64,000 nucleotides of DNA from Microbacterium salitolerans (GTDB lineage Bacteria; Actinomycetota; Actinomycetes; Actinomycetales; Microbacteriaceae). Below are positions 16,897 to 25,447 of the stretch, piece by piece (position 1 is the first letter of the stretch; each line of letters starts with the position of its first letter). Under the pieces are notes generated by a model that made no database searches, was not told the origin of the DNA, and was given only the letters and a program-made list of their open reading frames with translations. Location: positions 62,001-126,000 of the forward strand of contig NZ_JAHKSH010000001.1 in NCBI RefSeq assembly GCF_019720895.1. The letters run 5' to 3'. The position numbers were made by a program, and so were the translations under genes.

Positions 16897-17769
16897 ATGA
16901 CCGATTCGGATCGACCAGAACGCGGGACGTGGATCGGTGACCAGGCCGTCTTCCACGGCGAGGGTGCGTGGTGGGATCCGCACGCCGGCGCCCTGCGCTA
17001 CGTCGACATGCTGGCGGGCGACCTCATCACCCTTCGCGGCGAGGACGCCGAACGCACCGACATGGCGTCGGACGTCGCGGCCGTGATCCGCGCGCGCCGG
17101 GGCGGCGGGTTCGTCGTCGCCGTCCAGGACGGGTTCCGACTGCTGGACGACGACCTGGACCTCGAGCGCGAGGTCGCGGTTCTCACCGACCCGGCGATCC
17201 GCATGAACGAGGGCGGCTGCGATCCGTCCGGCCGTCTGTACGTCGGGTCGATGGCCTACGACGGCACTCGAGGGGCCGGATCCCTGTACCGACTCGACCC
17301 CGACCTCAGCGTGCACGTCGCGCTCGAGAACGTGTCGATCCCGAACGGGCTCGTGTGGATCGACGGCGGGCGCACGGCGCTCCACACCGACACCCCGCGC
17401 GGCGAGATCCGCGCCTACGACGTCGATCCCGACACCGGCGAGTTCGGGGAGTCGCGCGTGCACATCGCCGTGCCCGAGGAGGTCGGGGCGCCCGACGGCT
17501 GCGCCCTCGACGCAGACGGCTGCCTGTGGGTCGCGATCTGGGGCGGATCCGCCGTGCACCGATACGGCGCCGACGGATCCCTCGAGGACGTCATCGCGCT
17601 GCCCGTGAGCAATCCGACCTCGTGCGCATTCGGCGGCGCGGAGGGGACGACGCTGTTCGTCACGACGTCGCAGGAGAACGTCGACGTCGCGGTGGAGCCT
17701 CTCGCGGGACAGGTCTGCGCGATGGACGTCGGCCTGCGCGGCGCTCCGGTCCACGCCTTCGCTGGCTGA
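16897..17769 (+). CDS. SMP-30/gluconolactonase family protein
   Basis: 290 residues from the ATG at 16897, after GAGGAGG. It has a six-bladed beta-propeller pattern. Metal-site segments are VFHGEGAWWDP (Glu), VSIPNGLVWIDGG (Asn) and GAPDGCALDADGCLWVAIWGG (Asp). The family hydrolyses sugar or other lactones with a divalent metal. Its position between the aromatic operon and pcaIJF would suit a lactonase of the same catabolic programme, but a sugar lactonase is equally possible. Confidence 0.88.
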   Translation: MTDSDRPERGTWIGDQAVFHGEGAWWDPHAGALRYVDMLAGDLITLRGEDAERTDMASDVAAVIRARRGGGFVVAVQDGFRLLDDDLDLEREVAVLTDPAIRMNEGGCDPSGRLYVGSMAYDGTRGAGSLYRLDPDLSVHVALENVSIPNGLVWIDGGRTALHTDTPRGEIRAYDVDPDTGEFGESRVHIAVPEEVGAPDGCALDADGCLWVAIWGGSAVHRYGADGSLEDVIALPVSNPTSCAFGGAEGTTLFVTTSQENVDVAVEPLAGQVCAMDVGLRGAPVHAFAG

Positions 17770-17774
17770 CCGCG

Positions 17775-17838
17775 AGAGTGGGGCCTGCCGCCGAGAGTGG
17801 CGTGAACAGCGCCCACGCTCGACGGCAGCCCCCACTCT
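17775..17838. terminator. Bidirectional hairpin between convergent genes
   Basis: A long imperfect hairpin spans 17775-17838, with outer arms AGAGTGGGG and CCCCCACTCT. It sits between the SMP-30 gene (plus) and the cupin gene (minus), as expected for a shared terminator. Confidence 0.75.
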
Positions 17839-17845
17839 GGGCGGC

Positions 17846-18262
17846 TCAGCTCCAGGGGAAGGGGTCGTGCGTGATCTCGGCGTCGTCGCCGACGTCGCGC
17901 AGGCTCGCGGCGCCGGCGCGGGTGCAGACGAAGCGCAGGTCGGTCGGGCTGTCGGCGTTCGCGTGGACGGCCATCATCGTGTTCGGGGCGACGCGGACGA
18001 CGGATCCGGTGGTCACGTCGATCACCTCGTCGCCGAGCGCCATCTTGCCCTCGCCGCCGAGGAAGATGTAGACCTCCTCGAGCTGGGCATGGAGGTGCCA
18101 GAACGGCGAGCTGCCGCCGGGTGCCAGCCCGTTGACGCTCACGCCGACGTTCTCGGATCCGAGGAGCCCCTCGAGGAAGAGCTTGCCGTTCATCCCGTGC
18201 TGCCCCTCGAGCGCGTGCCAGGAGTCGACGGGGCCGATGTTCTCGATGGAGTAGTGGCTCAT
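17846..18262 (-). CDS. Small cupin-domain protein
   Basis: 138 residues from the ATG at 18262; a GTG three codons upstream is an alternative start. It has a single cupin fold. Motif 1 is WHLHAQLEEVYIFLGGEGKM (two His and a Glu for metal binding), and motif 2 is VVRVAPNTMMAVHANAD. No catalytic assignment is possible. Such single cupins often bind a metal and act as small dioxygenases, isomerases or sensors in aromatic degradation clusters. It is transcribed toward the SMP-30 gene and divergently from pcaI. Confidence 0.8.
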   Translation of the reverse strand: MSHYSIENIGPVDSWHALEGQHGMNGKLFLEGLLGSENVGVSVNGLAPGGSSPFWHLHAQLEEVYIFLGGEGKMALGDEVIDVTTGSVVRVAPNTMMAVHANADSPTDLRFVCTRAGAASLRDVGDDAEITHDPFPWS

Positions 18263-18304
18263 GCTCCCCACGCTACGCGGGCGGCGGCCCCTTCCCGCGA
18301 GCCC

Positions 18305-18369
18305 TTCTGTGATCCGCTCCGCCGCGCTATCATGACTACGCAGATCGAACGTCTGTTCGCACAGCGAAC
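18305..18369 (+). promoter_or_regulatory. pcaIJF promoter with IclR/PcaR-type operator
   Basis: A -35 (TTCTGT 18305-18310) and -10 (TATCAT 18328-18333) are spaced 17 bases apart. Just downstream are CGAAC-N4-GTTCG (18346-18359) and the overlapping dyad GTTCGC-ACA-GCGAAC (18355-18369), which resembles PcaR/IclR operators. AAGGAGG lies just before the pcaI ATG at 18387. The likely regulator is the IclR gene at 21108. Confidence 0.65.
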
Positions 18370-18386
18370 ATCAGCAAGGAGGCCGG

Positions 18387-19133
18387 ATGATCGACAAGAG
18401 CGTCGCGAGCGTGACAGACGCCGTGGCAGGAATCGAAGACGGATCGACCGTCATGATCGGCGGGTTCGGGCGTGCGGGGCAGCCCGTCGAACTCATCGAC
18501 GCCCTCATCGCCACGGGCGCGAAGGATCTGACGATCGTCAACAACAACGCCGGCAACGGCGACACGGGCCTCGCGGCTCTCCTCGCGGCGGGGCAGGTGA
18601 CCAAGATCGTGTGCTCGTTCCCCCGCCAGAGCGACTCGTGGGTCTTCGACGGCCTCTACCGAGACGGGAAGATCGAACTCGAGCTGGTGCCGCAGGGCAA
18701 CCTCGCCGAGCGGATCCGGGCGGCCGGCGCCGGCATCGGCGCGTTCTTCAGCCCGACGGGAGTCGGCACGCAGCTCGCCGAGGGCAAGGAGACGCGCGAG
18801 ATCGACGGCCGAACGTACGCGCTCGAGTACCCGATCAAGGCCGACTACGCACTCATCTCGGCGTACCGTGCCGACCGCTGGGGCAACCTCGTCTACCGCG
18901 AGACGGCCCGCAACTTCGGCCCGATCATGGCGACCGCCGCCGCGACCACGGTCGTGCAGGTCGACGCGATGGCGGAGCTCGGATCCATCGACCCCGAGCA
19001 TGTCGTGACCCCGGGCATCTTCGTCGACCGCGTGGTGCCGGTCGGCGAGCGCCGCTGGGTGAAGGACGGCGTCTTCCTGGGAGGCGTCGACATCGAGGGC
19101 CGCTCCCTCGCCGACAAGGAGGTCGCATCGTGA
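18387..19133 (+). CDS. pcaI: 3-oxoadipate CoA-transferase, alpha subunit
   Basis: 248 residues, starting after a strong AAGGAGG site. Class I CoA-transferase A-subunit features are DGSTVMIGGFGRAGQPVELIDAL near residue 18 and GAGIGAFFSPTGVGTQLAEGKE with the ADYALISAYRADRWGNLVYR segment. With PcaJ it moves CoA from succinyl-CoA to 3-oxoadipate, the penultimate step of the beta-ketoadipate pathway. It leads pcaI-pcaJ-pcaF. The CoA-transferase family also covers acetoacetate; the thiolase and IclR neighbours favour 3-oxoadipate. Confidence 0.92.
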   Translation: MIDKSVASVTDAVAGIEDGSTVMIGGFGRAGQPVELIDALIATGAKDLTIVNNNAGNGDTGLAALLAAGQVTKIVCSFPRQSDSWVFDGLYRDGKIELELVPQGNLAERIRAAGAGIGAFFSPTGVGTQLAEGKETREIDGRTYALEYPIKADYALISAYRADRWGNLVYRETARNFGPIMATAAATTVVQVDAMAELGSIDPEHVVTPGIFVDRVVPVGERRWVKDGVFLGGVDIEGRSLADKEVAS

Positions 19134-19777
19134 CCGAGCTCACCCGCATCAGCCGCCAGGATCTCGCGGCCCGCATCGCCGCCGACATCCGCGAGGGATC
19201 CTTCGTGAACCTCGGCATCGGCGCCCCGACTCTCGTGGCCAACTACCTGCCCGCAGACGAGGAGATCATCCTCCACACCGAGAACGGCCTGCTCGGCATG
19301 GGGCCGAAGCCGGAGGAGGGGCGCATCGACCCCGACCTCATCAACGCCGGCAAGCAGCCCGTGACCGCGCTCGACGGCGCCGCGTACTTCCACCACGCCG
19401 ACTCCTTCGGGATGATGCGGGGCGGACACCTCGACGTGTGCGTGCTCGGCGCGTTCCAGGTCGCGCAGAACGGCGACCTCGCCAACTGGTCGACGGGCGC
19501 CCCCGGCGCGATCCCGGCCGTCGGCGGGGCGATGGATCTCGCGATCGGCGCCAAGGACGTCTACGTCATGACCGACCTGCTCACGAAGCAGGGCGAGTCG
19601 AAGCTCGTCGCGGCGTGCAGCTACCCGCTCACGGGCGTCGGCTGCGTGACGCGCGTCTACACCGACCACGCCGTGTTCGACGTGACGGCCGATGGATTCC
19701 GCGTGCGCGAGACGTTCGGCGACAACACGGCCGCTCAGCTCGAAGAGCTGACCGGCCTGACCCTCCAGGGAGAGTGA
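19130..19777 (+). CDS. pcaJ: 3-oxoadipate CoA-transferase, beta subunit
   Basis: 215 residues from a GTG overlapping the pcaI stop (GTGA). The catalytic glutamate is Glu51 in the signature HTENGLLGMGP; the GGHLDVCVLGAFQVA and VYTDHAVFDVTADGF segments are also typical. It is translationally coupled to pcaI, and one base separates it from pcaF. It completes the heterodimeric CoA-transferase active site. Confidence 0.93.
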   Translation: MTELTRISRQDLAARIAADIREGSFVNLGIGAPTLVANYLPADEEIILHTENGLLGMGPKPEEGRIDPDLINAGKQPVTALDGAAYFHHADSFGMMRGGHLDVCVLGAFQVAQNGDLANWSTGAPGAIPAVGGAMDLAIGAKDVYVMTDLLTKQGESKLVAACSYPLTGVGCVTRVYTDHAVFDVTADGFRVRETFGDNTAAQLEELTGLTLQGE

Positions 19778-19778
19778 C

Positions 19779-20948
19779 ATGACCGGAACCTACATCTACG
19801 ACGCCGTCCGCACGCCGTTCGGCCGGGCGGGAGGCGCGCTCTCGAAGGTGCGCCCCGACGATCTCGCGGCCGCCGTCATGAAGGCGAGCGTCGAACGCGC
19901 AGGCGTCGACCCTGCCCGCATCGACGACGTGATCTTCGGCGACGCGAACCAGGCGGGCGAGGACAACCGCAACGTCGCCCGCTTCGGCGCGCTCCTCGCG
20001 GGCTTCCCGACCTCGGTCACGGGCACGACGGTCAACCGCCTGTGTGCGTCGAGCGTCGAGTCGGTGGTCCAGGGATCCCGGGCCATCGAGTCGGGCGACG
20101 CCGACATCATCCTGGCCGGCGGCGTCGAGTCGATGAGCCGTGCCCCCTTCATCGTCGAGAAGTCGGCGAAGCCGTTCCCGGCCGTCGGCAACCAGACGCT
20201 GTGGAACACGGCGATCGGCTGGCGCATGGTGAACAGGAAGCTCCCGGCGCACTGGACGATCTCGAACGGCGAGTCGGCCGAGAAGATCGCCCGCGAGTGG
20301 GGCATCTCCCGCGAGGCGCAGGACGAGTTCGCCGTGCGCAGCCACGCGCTCGCCGCGAAGGCCTGGGCGGACGGCGTCTACGACACCGAGATCGTGCAGG
20401 TCGACGGCGCGGAGCTCGCGCGCGACGAGGGGATCCGCGACGGATCCACCGTCGAGAAGCTCGCGGGCCTGACGGCGCTGTTCGCGGAGGACGGATCCGT
20501 CACCGCCGGCAACTCGTCGTCGATCAACGACGGCGCATCCGCGATCCTGCTGGGTGCGGAGGGGGCCATCGACGCCGAGCCCCTCGCCCGGGTGACGGGC
20601 CGGGGAGCGCACGGCGTGGATCCGGACGACTTCCCGATCGCCCCCATCGAAGCCGCCAACAAGGCACTGGCGCGGGCGGGACGCACGTGGGCCGACGTCG
20701 ACGTCGTCGAGCTCAACGAGGCCTTCGCCTCACAGTCGCTCGCGTGCCTCGCGGGCTGGCCCGAGCTGGATCCCGACAAGCTCAACATCCACGGCGGCGC
20801 GCTCGCGATCGGCCACCCGCTCGGCGCATCCGGCGGGCGGATCATCGGCCACGCGGCACACGAGCTGAAGCGGCGCGGCGGCGGCGTCGCAGTCGCCGCG
20901 ATCTGCATCGGCGTGGGCCAGGGCCTCGCCGTCGTGCTCGAGCGGTAG
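19779..20948 (+). CDS. pcaF: 3-oxoadipyl-CoA thiolase
   Basis: 389 residues. The nucleophile is Cys89 (TVNRLCASSVE), His346 lies in GGALAIGHPLGASGG and the second active Cys is Cys376 (AICIGVGQG), so the catalytic triad of type II thiolases is complete. It cleaves 3-oxoadipyl-CoA to succinyl-CoA and acetyl-CoA. It follows pcaJ immediately. No intradiol ring-cleavage genes (pcaGH, catA) are in the window, so the upper half of the pathway must be elsewhere. Confidence 0.94.
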   Translation: MTGTYIYDAVRTPFGRAGGALSKVRPDDLAAAVMKASVERAGVDPARIDDVIFGDANQAGEDNRNVARFGALLAGFPTSVTGTTVNRLCASSVESVVQGSRAIESGDADIILAGGVESMSRAPFIVEKSAKPFPAVGNQTLWNTAIGWRMVNRKLPAHWTISNGESAEKIAREWGISREAQDEFAVRSHALAAKAWADGVYDTEIVQVDGAELARDEGIRDGSTVEKLAGLTALFAEDGSVTAGNSSSINDGASAILLGAEGAIDAEPLARVTGRGAHGVDPDDFPIAPIEAANKALARAGRTWADVDVVELNEAFASQSLACLAGWPELDPDKLNIHGGALAIGHPLGASGGRIIGHAAHELKRRGGGVAVAAICIGVGQGLAVVLER

Positions 20949-20957
20949 AGCTCCCAC

Positions 20958-21014
20958 CCGTGTCCCACAACACGCCGTCATCCGCGTGCGGTGACGGCGT
21001 GTTGTGGGACACGG
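20958..21014. terminator. Perfect 23-base hairpin after pcaF
   Basis: Arms 20958-20980 and 20992-21014 are perfectly complementary, with an 11-base loop, directly after the pcaF stop. The right arm sequence recurs in the second hairpin at 21032-21088. Confidence 0.85.
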
Positions 21015-21031
21015 TGCGCGGCCCCCACATC

Positions 21032-21094
21032 CCGTGTCCCGGGACACGCCGCCTCGCCACCGTGATGACGGCGTGTTGTGGGACACGGCCTTTT
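21032..21094 (+). terminator. Second, related hairpin with U-tract before the IclR gene
   Basis: The left arm at 21032-21051 pairs imperfectly with 21069-21088, and TTTT follows at 21091-21094. The right arm repeats the 20-odd bases of the first hairpin's right arm (20993-21014). It ends 13 bases before the IclR start codon, so it could also affect expression of that gene. Confidence 0.55.
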
Positions 21095-21107
21095 GTAAGG
21101 TGACCTG

Positions 21108-21875
21108 ATGCCAGAGGACACGTCCCGCGATTTCGTGCAGTCGCTCGCTCGCGGGCTCACGGTGATCCGCGCGTTCGACGCCGAGCACCCCGTGCTCACG
21201 CTGAGCGAGGTCGCGCAGCGCGCCGAGATCACTCGGGCGTCCGCGCGCCGCTTCCTCCACACGCTCGGCGAGCTCGGCTACGTCCGGGCGTCGGGGCGCG
21301 ACTTCTCGCTCACTCCCCGCGTGCTCGAGCTCGGCTTCAGCTACCTCTCGGCGCTGAGCCTGCCCGACATCGTGCACCCGCACCTCGAGCGACTGTCGCG
21401 CGAGGTCGACGAGAGCGTGTCGGCCGCGGTGCTCGATGGATCCGACATCGTCTACGTCTCTCGCGTCCCCACCCGTCGCATCATGAGCGTGGGGATCACG
21501 ATCGGCACCCGCTTCCCCGCGCACGCGACGAGCATGGGGCGGGTGCTGCTCGCGAACCTCCCGGATGCCGAGCGCGACGACGCCCTGTCCATGCCGTTGG
21601 AGGCATACACCGATCGCACGGTGGCGGATCCGCGGATCCTCGCGGACGAGCTCGACCGGATCCGCGAGCGGGGGTTCGCGATCGTCGACGGCGAGCTCGA
21701 AGAGGGGGTGCGCTCGGTCGCCGCCCCCGTGCACGGTCGGGGCGGACGCGTCGTCGCCGCCGTCAACGTGTCGACCGCGACGAGCCGCGTCGACCTCGAC
21801 CAGCTCGAGAGCGCCTTCCTCCCGGCGCTTCTCGACACGACGCGAGCGATCGACGCGGAGCTCGGGCTGGTGTAG
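21108..21875 (+). CDS. pcaR: IclR-family regulator, PcaR type
   Basis: 255 residues. The N-terminal winged helix (residues 9-70: FVQSLARGLTVIRAF then EVAQRAEITRASARRFLHTL) is followed by the IclR ligand domain (GTRFPAHATSMGRVLLANL; RGFAIVDGELEEGVRSVAAPV). The SLARGL opening is characteristic of PcaR/PobR/CatR-type beta-ketoadipate regulators. It lies directly downstream of pcaIJF, whose promoter carries a matching dyad. It probably senses beta-ketoadipate or a related aromatic acid. Confidence 0.9.
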   Translation: MPEDTSRDFVQSLARGLTVIRAFDAEHPVLTLSEVAQRAEITRASARRFLHTLGELGYVRASGRDFSLTPRVLELGFSYLSALSLPDIVHPHLERLSREVDESVSAAVLDGSDIVYVSRVPTRRIMSVGITIGTRFPAHATSMGRVLLANLPDAERDDALSMPLEAYTDRTVADPRILADELDRIRERGFAIVDGELEEGVRSVAAPVHGRGGRVVAAVNVSTATSRVDLDQLESAFLPALLDTTRAIDAELGLV

Positions 21876-21999
21876 CGGCGACGATCGAGTCGCGGGTCCG
21901 CCGTTCGGGAAGCGTGCGCAGGCGCATGCTGCATGTCCGCTGCCGCACGGATCCGTCCGCGGGGTTTCGGAGCACGGAGCGGGCCGCGAGGATGACGAC

Positions 22000-22305
22000 A
22001 TGCACAAGACCGTCGTCCTCTACCCTCACCCGGCCGACCCCGCCGCATTCGCGGCCTACTACGAGGGCACGCACCTGCCCCTCGCACGCCGGCTGCCGGG
22101 GATGATCGCCTGCCGCTACACGCTCGACGTGCATGTGGTGGAGGGCGAAAGCCCGTACTTCGCGATCTTCGAAGCCGACTTCCCCGACGCCGAGACGATG
22201 AGGGCCGCGATGCAGTCCCCCGAGGGGCAGGCGGTCGCCGCAGACGTCCCGAACTACGCTCCGGAGGGCACGATCGTCATGGACTACGCCGTCGCGGAGA
22301 GCTGA
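22000..22305 (+). CDS. EthD-family small protein
   Basis: 101 residues from the ATG at 22000. It has the ferredoxin-like EthD fold: a beta strand HKTVVLYPHPADPAAFAAYY, then THLPLARRLPGM, and a C-terminal FEADFPDAETMRAAMQSPEGQ. EthD-type proteins occur beside oxidative degradation genes, and some are involved in ether or polyketide ring metabolism. The catalytic role here is unknown. It stands alone between the IclR gene and the next terminator. Confidence 0.85.
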   Translation: MHKTVVLYPHPADPAAFAAYYEGTHLPLARRLPGMIACRYTLDVHVVEGESPYFAIFEADFPDAETMRAAMQSPEGQAVAADVPNYAPEGTIVMDYAVAES

Positions 22306-22400
22306 GTGAGGTCGCGCGCGGCTGACGCGCGCGACGACCGACACGGACCGCCATCGCATCCTCGGGGAGTGACGCCGAGGAGAGCATCGGATCTGTCCCC

Positions 22401-22449
22401 GAGTGCTGGCACGCCCTTTCGCGATTCGCGGGAGGGCGTGCCAGCACTC
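22401..22449. terminator. Perfect 17-base hairpin before the Dpp operon
   Basis: Arms 22401-22417 and 22433-22449 (starting GAGTGCTGGCACGCCCT) are perfectly complementary, with a 15-base loop. It separates the aromatic region from the accessory island and lies 27 bases upstream of the TATCAA operator. Confidence 0.8.
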
Positions 22450-22475
22450 TGTGGTGCGCCCAGAGGGTCTTGATT

Positions 22476-22496
22476 AATATCAACCGGGTTGATAAT
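22476..22496. promoter_or_regulatory. TATCAA-N5-TTGATA operator 1 (Dpp operon)
   Basis: AATATCAA-CCGGG-TTGATAAT: a perfect TATCAA/TTGATA dyad at 22478-22494, 67 bases upstream of the permease start. GATAAT (22491-22496) in its right half can serve as -10. The same dyad with a 5-base spacer occurs at three other promoters in the island. Confidence 0.75.
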
Positions 22497-22562
22497 TTCA
22501 CGGAAACGTCGCCACGTGAGCTTCGTGGACGCGTGCGGTTCGTAAGCAAGGGAGCTGAACCG

Positions 22563-23504
22563 ATGTGGAGTGTGCTGCTTCGACGTGTCGCCATCGCGAT
22601 ACCGCTGATCATCATCGTCTCGATGCTGATGTTCCTGCTGGCATCGCTCGTCCCCGGCGATCAGGCGCGAACGATCCTGGGCGAGGAAGCGACCCCGGCG
22701 CAGATCGCTGCGCTGCGGGAGCAGCTCGGCTTGGACCTGCCGCTGTACCAGCAGTACGCCAACTGGGCCGTTGCCGCTGTGCAGGGGGACTTCGGGGACT
22801 CGATCCTCACGGGACAGGGAGTGGGCTCGGTTCTGGCGTCGCGGCTGCCCGTCACGGCTTCGCTGATGATCCTCTCGACCGCCATCATCGCGATCGCAGG
22901 CGGCATCTTCGGGATCCTCAGCGCACTGCGCGGTGGGTGGCTGGGACGCGTCCTCGATGCGGTCTCGCTGTTCGGTCTCGCCGTTCCTTCGTTCGCCGTC
23001 GCGATCCTGCTCGCCTCGGTGTTCGCTGTGGTCCTGCCGATCTTCCCCGCGACCGGATACGTGGCCTTCTCGACCGACCCCGTGGGGTGGCTGTGGGCTC
23101 TGGTCCTCCCCGCCGTCGCGTCGAGTCTGGCGGGGACGACGCTCGTCGCGAAGCAGATGCGTGATTCCGTCAAGGACGCGCTGGCGCGCGACTATGTCCG
23201 AGCTATGCGGGCGAACGGCATCTCGGACACGTCGATCCTGCTGCGCCATGTCGTGAAGAACGCCTCGATTCCGGCGGTGACGGTTCTCGGCCTTGGCGCG
23301 GTCGCGGCCCTGACGGGGTCGATCTTCATCGAGAACGTCTTCGTCCTGCCCGGACTGGGAACCCTCGCCACGCAGGCGACCCTGAATCACGACCTTCCGG
23401 TCCTTCTCGGCCTCGGAGTCCTCTTCACGCTCATGGTCGTGATCGTGAATCTGATCGTGGATCTGATCTATGGAGTCCTGAACCCGAAGGTGAGGGTCGC
23501 ATGA
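22563..23504 (+). CDS. Dipeptide/oligopeptide-type ABC transporter permease (DppB-like)
   Basis: 313 residues from the ATG at 22563, with AAGGGAG upstream. The N-terminal helix MWSVLLRRVAIAIPLIIIVS is followed by the DppB hallmark PGDQARTILGEEATPAQIAALREQLGLDLPLYQQY and about six helices. The EAA-type loop is DYVRAMRANGISDTSILLRHVVKN. It forms the membrane channel with the permease half of the next protein. The substrate may be a peptide, but members of this family also move glycosides, nickel and other solutes. Confidence 0.92.
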   Translation: MWSVLLRRVAIAIPLIIIVSMLMFLLASLVPGDQARTILGEEATPAQIAALREQLGLDLPLYQQYANWAVAAVQGDFGDSILTGQGVGSVLASRLPVTASLMILSTAIIAIAGGIFGILSALRGGWLGRVLDAVSLFGLAVPSFAVAILLASVFAVVLPIFPATGYVAFSTDPVGWLWALVLPAVASSLAGTTLVAKQMRDSVKDALARDYVRAMRANGISDTSILLRHVVKNASIPAVTVLGLGAVAALTGSIFIENVFVLPGLGTLATQATLNHDLPVLLGLGVLFTLMVVIVNLIVDLIYGVLNPKVRVA

Positions 23505-25447
23505 GTTCGCATCGGCAGGGATCCCCCGGGGTGTTCCGCGGAACCGACCCCGCGCTTTTCGTGGAGGTGCTCAAGAAACCGCTGGCAGCCGTCGCTATCG
23601 GCTTCCTCACCCTGGTCGTCGTCGCTGTGGCCCTCGCGCCGCTGCTGGCGCCGTACGATCCGATTCATCAGGAGCTGGACTCGGTCCGGCTCGGGCCGAC
23701 CGCGGAGCACCTGCTGGGAACGGACGCACTCGGACGGGACATCCTGAGCCGACTGCTGTACGGCGGGCAGAGCACCCTCATCGGCGTGCTGCAGGCCGTC
23801 GGGACCACCCTCGTGATCGCAATCCCGCTGGGCATCACGGCGGGGTACCTCGGCGGCTGGTTCGACAGAGGCGTCACGCGGTTCGTGGACTTGGTCATGG
23901 CGATCCCGAACATCATGGTCACCCTGGCGGTGCTCGCGATCTTCAGCAACAGCATGACCGCGGCGATGATCACGTTCGGCGCGCTCGCCTCCGGCGGGGT
24001 GATCCGCGTGATCCGGAGCGCCGTCCTGTCGGTTCGCGAGGACCTCTACATCGATGCCGCAACGACGATCGGCCTGAGCGACCGCCAGATCATCGTCCGC
24101 CATGTGCTGCCGCGCGCGATGGGCGTCACGATCGTGCAGTCGGCCATGCTGGCTGCCATCGCGCTCGGCGTGCAGACCGGCCTCGCGTTTCTCGGCTTCG
24201 GGCCGCCCCCTCCGTCGCCGACCTGGGGCGGGATGGTCGGGGAGGCCTCGTCGGTCCTGCAGCTGCACTTGTGGATGATCTTCCCCACCGCGGGGCTGAT
24301 CACCCTCGCGACGCTCGCGTTCGGTCTCATCGGTGACGCGGTGCGCGATGCGTACTCCGAGAAGACGATGCACCAGTCGCGCGAGCAGGACGACCGTGAG
24401 CGGGTCGACCGTGAGATCGTGCCCGTCACAGAGACGGACGACACCGCACTCCTGTCGGTGCGGGGGCTCACGGTCGCGTTCGGCGAGGGAAGCGAGGAGA
24501 CGCTCGTCATCGACGGAGCGGACTTCGACATCCACGAGGGCGAGACGGTCGGCATCGTCGGTGAATCCGGGTCGGGGAAGACCGTGACGGCGCTCGCTGT
24601 GCTCGGTCTGCTCTCGAACGGCGGGCGCATCGTCTCGGGGCGGATCCGCTTTCGTGGTCAGGACATCACGGCGTACTCCGCGAAGGACTACCGACGCCTG
24701 CGCGGGAGCAAGTTGGCGCTGATCCTCCAGGAGCCGATGGTGTCGCTCGACCCCGCGTTCCGGGCGGGATACCAGGTCGCGGAGGCCGTGCGCTCTCACG
24801 GCAGGATGACGAAGCGGCAGGCGAATCGTCGGGCGCTCGATCTTCTGGCCGCTGTGCGCCTGCCCGATCCGCGAGCCACGGCGCGGCTGTATCCACACCA
24901 GATGTCGGGCGGCATGGCACAGCGCGTCGCGATCGCGATCGCGCTCGCGGGGCAGCCGAGCCTGCTCATCGCGGATGAACCGACGACGGCGCTCGACGTG
25001 ACGGTCCAGGCCGAGATCCTCGACCTCCTTCGGTCGCTGAAGGACGAGATGGGGATGTCGATTCTCCTGGTCACCCACGACTGGGGCGTCGTCGCCGACA
25101 TCTGCGACCGTGCCGTTGTGATGTATGCCGGTCAGGTCGTGGAGGAGGCGCCCGTCCGCACGATCTTCACGGCCCCTCAGCATCCCTATACGAAGGCCCT
25201 GCAGGGTGCGAACCCCCATTTCTCCCGAAAGGGCGAGCCTCTCACGGCCATCGCCGGCACGGTCCCCCCTGCAGGCACCTGGCCGAAAGGATGCCATTTC
25301 GCCGCGCGCTGCCCCCTCGCGACGACGTCGTGCACGACTCACCGGATCGCCGAGGTCACCATCGCTGAGGGACATCGATCCCGATGCGTCCTTGCGGAGC
25401 CGACGGGCGGACCGACAGCGATGAGGGAAGAGGTCGAGGCACGATGA
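23501..25447 (+). CDS. Fused ABC permease-ATPase (DppC-DppD fusion)
   Basis: 648 residues in one frame, overlapping the upstream stop by four bases. Residues 1-290 are a DppC-type permease (GTDALGRDILSRLLYGG; EAA loop DAATTIGLSDRQIIVRHVLP). After a charged linker (about 290-315) comes a full ATPase with Walker A GESGSGKT, Q-loop LILQEPMVSLDP, signature MSGGMAQR, Walker B LLIADEPT, and the cysteine-containing oligopeptide-transporter C-terminal domain (CHFAARCPLATTSC). The fusion of membrane and ATPase parts is uncommon among Dpp importers but is known. It pairs with the separate ATPase that follows. Confidence 0.92.
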   Translation: MSSHRQGSPGVFRGTDPALFVEVLKKPLAAVAIGFLTLVVVAVALAPLLAPYDPIHQELDSVRLGPTAEHLLGTDALGRDILSRLLYGGQSTLIGVLQAVGTTLVIAIPLGITAGYLGGWFDRGVTRFVDLVMAIPNIMVTLAVLAIFSNSMTAAMITFGALASGGVIRVIRSAVLSVREDLYIDAATTIGLSDRQIIVRHVLPRAMGVTIVQSAMLAAIALGVQTGLAFLGFGPPPPSPTWGGMVGEASSVLQLHLWMIFPTAGLITLATLAFGLIGDAVRDAYSEKTMHQSREQDDRERVDREIVPVTETDDTALLSVRGLTVAFGEGSEETLVIDGADFDIHEGETVGIVGESGSGKTVTALAVLGLLSNGGRIVSGRIRFRGQDITAYSAKDYRRLRGSKLALILQEPMVSLDPAFRAGYQVAEAVRSHGRMTKRQANRRALDLLAAVRLPDPRATARLYPHQMSGGMAQRVAIAIALAGQPSLLIADEPTTALDVTVQAEILDLLRSLKDEMGMSILLVTHDWGVVADICDRAVVMYAGQVVEEAPVRTIFTAPQHPYTKALQGANPHFSRKGEPLTAIAGTVPPAGTWPKGCHFAARCPLATTSCTTHRIAEVTIAEGHRSRCVLAEPTGGPTAMREEVEAR

